Source: Jejuia sp049889775
Lineage (GTDB): Bacteria > Bacteroidota > Bacteroidia > Flavobacteriales > Flavobacteriaceae
Length of the DNA stretch: 64,000 nucleotides
Assembly: GCA_049889775.1 (NCBI GenBank)
Contig: JBMHCT010000011.1
Span: forward strand, 416,385-480,384
Direction: 5' to 3'
Shown here: one piece after another, positions 60,975 through 64,000 of the stretch
Numbering within the stretch: position 1 is the stretch's first letter
How the letters are laid out: each line of letters starts with the position of its first letter
Notes under the pieces: model-generated
Seen by the model: only the letters and a program-made list of their open reading frames with translations
The model's database searches: none
What the model was told of the DNA's origin: nothing
Translations under genes and position numbers: made by a program

Positions 60975-62909
60975 TTAAAACGACTTTAACGTTTTACTTA
61001 AATCTTCTTTTATAATGTTGGCGAATTCATCAACTGAAATCATTCCTAAGTCTTCGCCCCCATGCTTGCGTACAGTAATTTTACCTTCCTTTTCCTCTTG
61101 CTCACCGATGATTAACATATAAGGATATTTCTGCATTTCGGCTTCACGAATCTTCTTTCCTATAGTCTCGTTACGGTGATCGGCGAGCGCGCGAATTTCG
61201 TTATTTTCAAGCAAATTTAAAACTTTTTCAGAATATTTTTCATATTTCTCACTAAGCGACAGTATTTTAGCTTGCACCGGCATTAACCATATAGGGAAGT
61301 TACCACCAGTATGCTCCAATAAAATGGCTATGAAACGTTCCATACTACCAAAGGGTGCACGGTGAATCATAATAGGACGATGCTCCTCATTATCACTACC
61401 TTTATAGCTTAAATCGAAGCGTTCTGGTAGGTTATAGTCTACTTGAATGGTACCCAATTGCCATTTTCTGCCTAAGGCATCCTTAACCATAAAATCCAAC
61501 TTCGGTCCATAAAACGCAGCTTCACCTTCTTCAATAATATAATCTAATCCTTTATCTTTTGTCGCATTTATAATTGCTTGCTCCGCTTTTTCCCAATTGG
61601 CAACATCACCAATATATTTGTCTGGATTTTCAGGATCCCTTACAGAAACTTGAGCAGTAAAGTTTTCAAAACCTAAAGAGCCAAAAACATAAAGTACCAA
61701 ATCAATTACATTCTTAAACTCGTCATCCAATTGCTCTGCAGTACAAAATATATGTGCATCGTCTTGAGTAAAGCCTCTCACACGCGTTAAACCATGTAAC
61801 TCTCCACTTTGTTCGTAACGATAAACAGTTCCAAACTCAGCATAACGAATAGGCAAGTCCTTGTAACTCCATTGAAAACTATTATACATTTCGCAGTGAT
61901 GCGGGCAGTTCATAGGTTTCAATAAAAACTCTTCATCATCTTTAGGAGTGTGTATAGGTTGGAAACTATCAGCTCCATATTTTGCATAATGACCAGAAGT
62001 TATATACAATTCCTTCTGACCAATATGTGGAGACACGACCATATCGTAACCCGCCTTTTTCTGTGCAACCTTTAAAAAGTTTTCCAAACGCTCACGCAAC
62101 GCAGCACCTTTAGGCAACCATAGCGGTAAACCTTGTCCCACTTTTTGCGAAAACGTAAACAATTCCAACTCCTTACCCAATTTTCTATGATCCCGTTTTT
62201 TAGCTTCTTCAAGTAATTCTAAATACTCTTTTAATTCTTTTTGCTTCGGAAAAGAAATTCCATACACACGGGTAAGTTGTGGTTTAGTTTCATCACCACG
62301 CCAATAGGCACCAGCAATACTGGTCACTTTAACTGCTTTAATCATACCGGTATTCGGAATGTGCCCACCGCGACACAAATCAGTAAATGTACTATGGTCG
62401 CAAAACGTAATGCTGCCATCCTCAAGGTTTTCAATAAGTTCGGTCTTAAACTCATTGTCCTTATATAAAGTAAGCGCATCCGCTTTACTTACGTCTCGCA
62501 TTTTAAAATCATGCTTCCCGCGAGCAATCTCTAGCATTTTATCTTCAATGGCCTTAGCATCTTTTTCCGAAATACTATGGTCGCCAAAGTCTACATCATA
62601 ATAAAATCCATTTTCAATCGCAGGCCCAATCGTTAATTTTGCCCCTGGATACAATTCTTCAATCGCCTGTGCGAGCACGTGAGCCGACGAATGCCAAAAC
62701 GCCTTTTTACCGGCATCATCCCTCCACGTGTAAAGTACCAACGCGCCATCGGTGGTCAAAGGCGTTACGGTTTCAACAGTTGTACCATTAAAACTGGCCG
62801 AAATCACGTTTCTGGCCAAACCTTCGCTAATGCTTTTCGCAACATCCATCGGTGTAACGTTCTCCTCAAACGCTTTCACACTCCCATCGGGCAATGTAAT
62901 ATGTATCAT
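60975..62909 (-). CDS. thrS: Threonyl-tRNA synthetase
   Basis: A 644-residue class II synthetase charging tRNA-Thr. I start it at 62909 (MIHITLPDGSVKAFEE, the TGS domain); the longer frame runs into the promoter. The TGS domain (1-62) is followed by the editing domain with HSSAHVLAQAIEELYP and CRGGHIPNTG, the catalytic core with KPMNCPHHCEMY and GLTRVRGFTQDDAHIF, and the anticodon-binding end. First gene of the operon with infC, rpmI and rplT; infC follows after 31 bases. Confidence 0.96.
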   Translation of the reverse strand: MIHITLPDGSVKAFEENVTPMDVAKSISEGLARNVISASFNGTTVETVTPLTTDGALVLYTWRDDAGKKAFWHSSAHVLAQAIEELYPGAKLTIGPAIENGFYYDVDFGDHSISEKDAKAIEDKMLEIARGKHDFKMRDVSKADALTLYKDNEFKTELIENLEDGSITFCDHSTFTDLCRGGHIPNTGMIKAVKVTSIAGAYWRGDETKPQLTRVYGISFPKQKELKEYLELLEEAKKRDHRKLGKELELFTFSQKVGQGLPLWLPKGAALRERLENFLKVAQKKAGYDMVVSPHIGQKELYITSGHYAKYGADSFQPIHTPKDDEEFLLKPMNCPHHCEMYNSFQWSYKDLPIRYAEFGTVYRYEQSGELHGLTRVRGFTQDDAHIFCTAEQLDDEFKNVIDLVLYVFGSLGFENFTAQVSVRDPENPDKYIGDVANWEKAEQAIINATKDKGLDYIIEEGEAAFYGPKLDFMVKDALGRKWQLGTIQVDYNLPERFDLSYKGSDNEEHRPIMIHRAPFGSMERFIAILLEHTGGNFPIWLMPVQAKILSLSEKYEKYSEKVLNLLENNEIRALADHRNETIGKKIREAEMQKYPYMLIIGEQEEKEGKITVRKHGGEDLGMISVDEFANIIKEDLSKTLKSF

Positions 62910-62931
62910 AAATCCAATTAAAAATAGGCTG

Positions 62932-62962
62932 CAAAGATAAAAGTATAAACAAATCCACACAA
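62932..62962 (-). promoter_or_regulatory. Promoter of the thrS-infC-rpmI-rplT operon
   Basis: Minus strand: TTG (62960-62962), 20-base spacer, TATCTTTG (62932-62939). The -7 element is exact. It lies about 23 bases before the thrS ATG, supporting the short thrS start. Confidence 0.72.
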
Positions 62963-63000
62963 TATAATTTGAATCAGATATAATAATTATGATAATATGG

Positions 63001-63145
63001 GCGTTCCCCTCGAAGAAACCTTGGGGCGTTTTATAAAGCCCCCGTTCTCGGGTCGGGCTTTCCGCTAAAAGTTTTGGCTCGATGCACGCCTCGCCAAAAG
63101 CTACCGCTGCAATCCCTAACGCGGGCTATCCTGCTATAGCTATGG
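63001..63145 (+). repeat. Large dispersed repeat, opposite orientation to 59450-59592
   Basis: Starts GGGCGTTCCC, includes GGGTCGGGCTTTCCGCT, CCTCGCCAAAAGCTACCGC and TGCAATCCCTAACGCGGGCT. A diverged inverted copy is at 59450-59592; fragments of the family are at 11399-11430 and 11627-11647. Non-coding. Confidence 0.75.
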
Positions 63146-63267
63146 CTTACATCAAGTACTCAACTATCAACCATTTTTTTTGTATCCAGACAAATCATGA
63201 GTAAATCGGATCAAATAAAAAAGTAAGCAAAAAGGTCAAGTCCCGAGTTCAGACTTGTGTCGGAAAC

Positions 63268-63372
63268 ATCAATCTGCAGAAAATAGAGAGCGGAGGGACG
63301 GAGTCGCAAAGCGCAGCTTTAAGCACGCAGTCCCGGGAGCGAACGGTGCTTTAGCAATTTCCTCAGATTGAT
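63268..63372. ncRNA. GC-rich structured element of unknown kind
   Basis: Terminal arms ATCAATCTG (63268-63276) and CAGATTGAT (63364-63372) are perfectly complementary. Inside, GGGAC (63295-63299) pairs with GTCCC (63330-63334) and AAAGC (63308-63312) with GCTTT (63316-63320); AGCAC (63322-63326) could pair across with GTGCT (63346-63350). The base content is far richer in GC than its surroundings. It could be a structured RNA or the remnant of a small mobile element; no family is recognised. Confidence 0.35.
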
Positions 63373-63405
63373 ATGATTTTTTGGTTCGTTTTTTATCAAG
63401 AAAAA

Positions 63406-63624
63406 ATGAATATAAAGAAAGTATATATTGAGTTGTGGTCTAAAAAAATCAGGTATTTTTCTGAACATTCACTGGATATTCCAACCCAAATAGTGTATCA
63501 AGGCAAAACTAAGGTATTGAAGATAAGCAATTGCGGCGTAACGATAATAGCTTTTTTAAGTGGGGACTCTGTGCGTCTCAGCGCCTTTGCGAGAGATAAA
63601 AACGAACTGTTTAAGTATTGGTAG
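63406..63624 (+). CDS. Doubtful small frame
   Basis: A 72-codon frame from ATG at 63406 (MNIKKVYIELWSKKIRYF). The first two thirds have normal-looking composition, but the end (SVRLSAFARDKNEL) is encoded by a dispersed repeat, and no family is recognised. There is no clear promoter. It is probably a decayed remnant or non-coding rather than a working gene. Confidence 0.2.
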   Translation: MNIKKVYIELWSKKIRYFSEHSLDIPTQIVYQGKTKVLKISNCGVTIIAFLSGDSVRLSAFARDKNELFKYW

Positions 63625-63775
63625 TGTTGATTTTCGATATGTTCCTAATAAACCTAGGTAATTTCCCCAGATTAATATCACCTTTAGATTATTATGATAA
63701 GGAATTATGTAGCAACATTAATAATTGTTTTAAGCAAGAACCCTTTGCATCCTCGCGCCTTAGCGAGAGATACAA
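63568..63775 (+). repeat. Two copies of a CGCCTTTGCGAGAGA-type repeat
   Basis: CTCAGCGCCTTTGCGAGAGATA (about 63575-63597) and CCTCGCGCCTTAGCGAGAGATA (about 63751-63773) are near-identical over about 20 bases, 176 bases apart. Repeats of this type are common in spacers of Bacteroidota. Confidence 0.6.
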
Positions 63776-63915
63776 GAGGTCCTCTTTAAGCGCATGTAGG
63801 GCACTTTACATTGGTGACAGACAAACCTTGATGATTTTTTATATCCGTAACCTCCACGAAATAAGCGTCTTAAAATGGGTTTAAAAAAAGATTAAAAAAA
63901 AGATCAAAAAAGTCA
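63625..63915. other. Non-coding stretch before the right-edge promoter
   Basis: AT-rich sequence with one repeat copy (63751-63773) and an A-rich run at 63884-63910. The open frame across it is not credible because it is partly repeat-encoded and lacks family resemblance. Confidence 0.5.
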
Positions 63916-63952
63916 TTGCTGGAACGGAAATGAGTACTATGTTTGCACCCGC
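63916..63952 (+). promoter_or_regulatory. Consensus promoter, probably of an rRNA operon
   Basis: TTG (63916-63918), 19-base spacer, TATGTTTG (63938-63945), then CACCCGC (63946-63952). The TTTGCACCCGC block is identical to that at the tRNA-Lys promoter. It points out of the window. Confidence 0.7.
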
Positions 63953-63978
63953 AAAAACGGCGAAGGTTGTTTTTAGAA

Positions 63979-63991
63979 GTTCATTCACAAT
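63979..63991 (+). promoter_or_regulatory. boxA-like antitermination motif
   Basis: GTTCATTCACAAT matches the rRNA boxA core GCTCTTTAACAAT at ten of thirteen positions. Lying 34 bases after the consensus promoter, it suggests the leader of an rRNA operon just beyond 64000. The rRNA itself is not in the window. Confidence 0.5.
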
Positions 63992-64000
63992 ATGGTTATT

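Noticed and set aside
62910..62960. Longer N-terminus of ThrS starting MWICLYFYLC
   Set aside because: The TGS domain starts at MIHITLPDG (62909), and the upstream codons overlap the promoter at 62932-62962.
63618..63884. Open frame of 88 codons at the right end
   Set aside because: Part of it is encoded by a dispersed repeat (63751-63773), it has no family resemblance and it lies in a repeat-rich, decayed spacer.

Overview
The window is AT-rich chromosomal DNA from a member of the Bacteroidota, almost certainly a (probably marine) Flavobacteriaceae. The main signs are promoters of the Bacteroidota type (TTG-N19-TAnnTTTG, four exact copies), PorP/SprF proteins with type IX secretion (T9SS) type-B C-terminal domains, a split transketolase, a zeaxanthin-type carotenoid operon, and many short signal peptides and lipoboxes. 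No prophage, CRISPR array or intact insertion sequence is visible.

Layout. 1-1.85 kb: the tail of an unknown gene, a DUF3820 protein, a LETM1-like protein and a small hypothetical. 2-8.3 kb: an envelope-biogenesis operon (PpiC-type isomerase, SurA-like lipoprotein, SurA, MoxR ATPase, acyltransferase) behind a consensus promoter. 8.5-15.7 kb: two unrelated aconitases, acnB and acnA, separated by an HNH endonuclease gene and repeat-rich spacers. 15.9-17.8 kb: YtxH, MazG and a TlpA-like thioredoxin. 17.8-22.6 kb: a MerR-crtI-crtB-crtZ-crtY operon; the MerR protein carries the residues of a B12-dependent light sensor. 22.9-26.8 kb: an octaheme cytochrome c with TPRs, a membrane class III nucleotide cyclase and a YceI protein. 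26.8-28.6 kb: tRNA-Leu, tRNA-Lys, shikimate kinase, a phosphoribosyltransferase and an S4 protein. 28.7-31.1 kb: envelope proteins. 31.2-42.3 kb: mostly housekeeping genes (split transketolase, tgt, LptF/G, EamA, accA, dnaB) plus some small secreted proteins and a HAD phosphatase.

42.4-57.8 kb is the most distinctive part. It is a cell-surface island with two tandem pairs of T9SS type-B secreted protein plus PorP/SprF partner. One partner is fused to a long coiled coil and a SPOR-like end; the other pair contains a 2736-residue SprB-type adhesin. The island starts with a beta-helix protein preceded by repeated GTATTTCRTCGAA boxes, and two related small lipoproteins bracket it. 57.9-63 kb: YjbQ, a second cyclase paralogue, and the thrS-infC-rpmI-rplT operon, in which infC must start at a non-standard codon (AUA). 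Diverged inverted copies of a dispersed repeat flank this operon. The last kilobase is non-coding or decayed; it ends in a consensus promoter and a boxA-like motif that suggest an rRNA operon just beyond the window.

The strongest leads are the CarH-like photoreceptor over the carotenoid operon, the PorP-coiled coil-SPOR fusion with its repeated upstream boxes, the AUA start of infC, a Tgt enzyme lacking its three zinc cysteines, and a GC-rich structured element near 63.3 kb.
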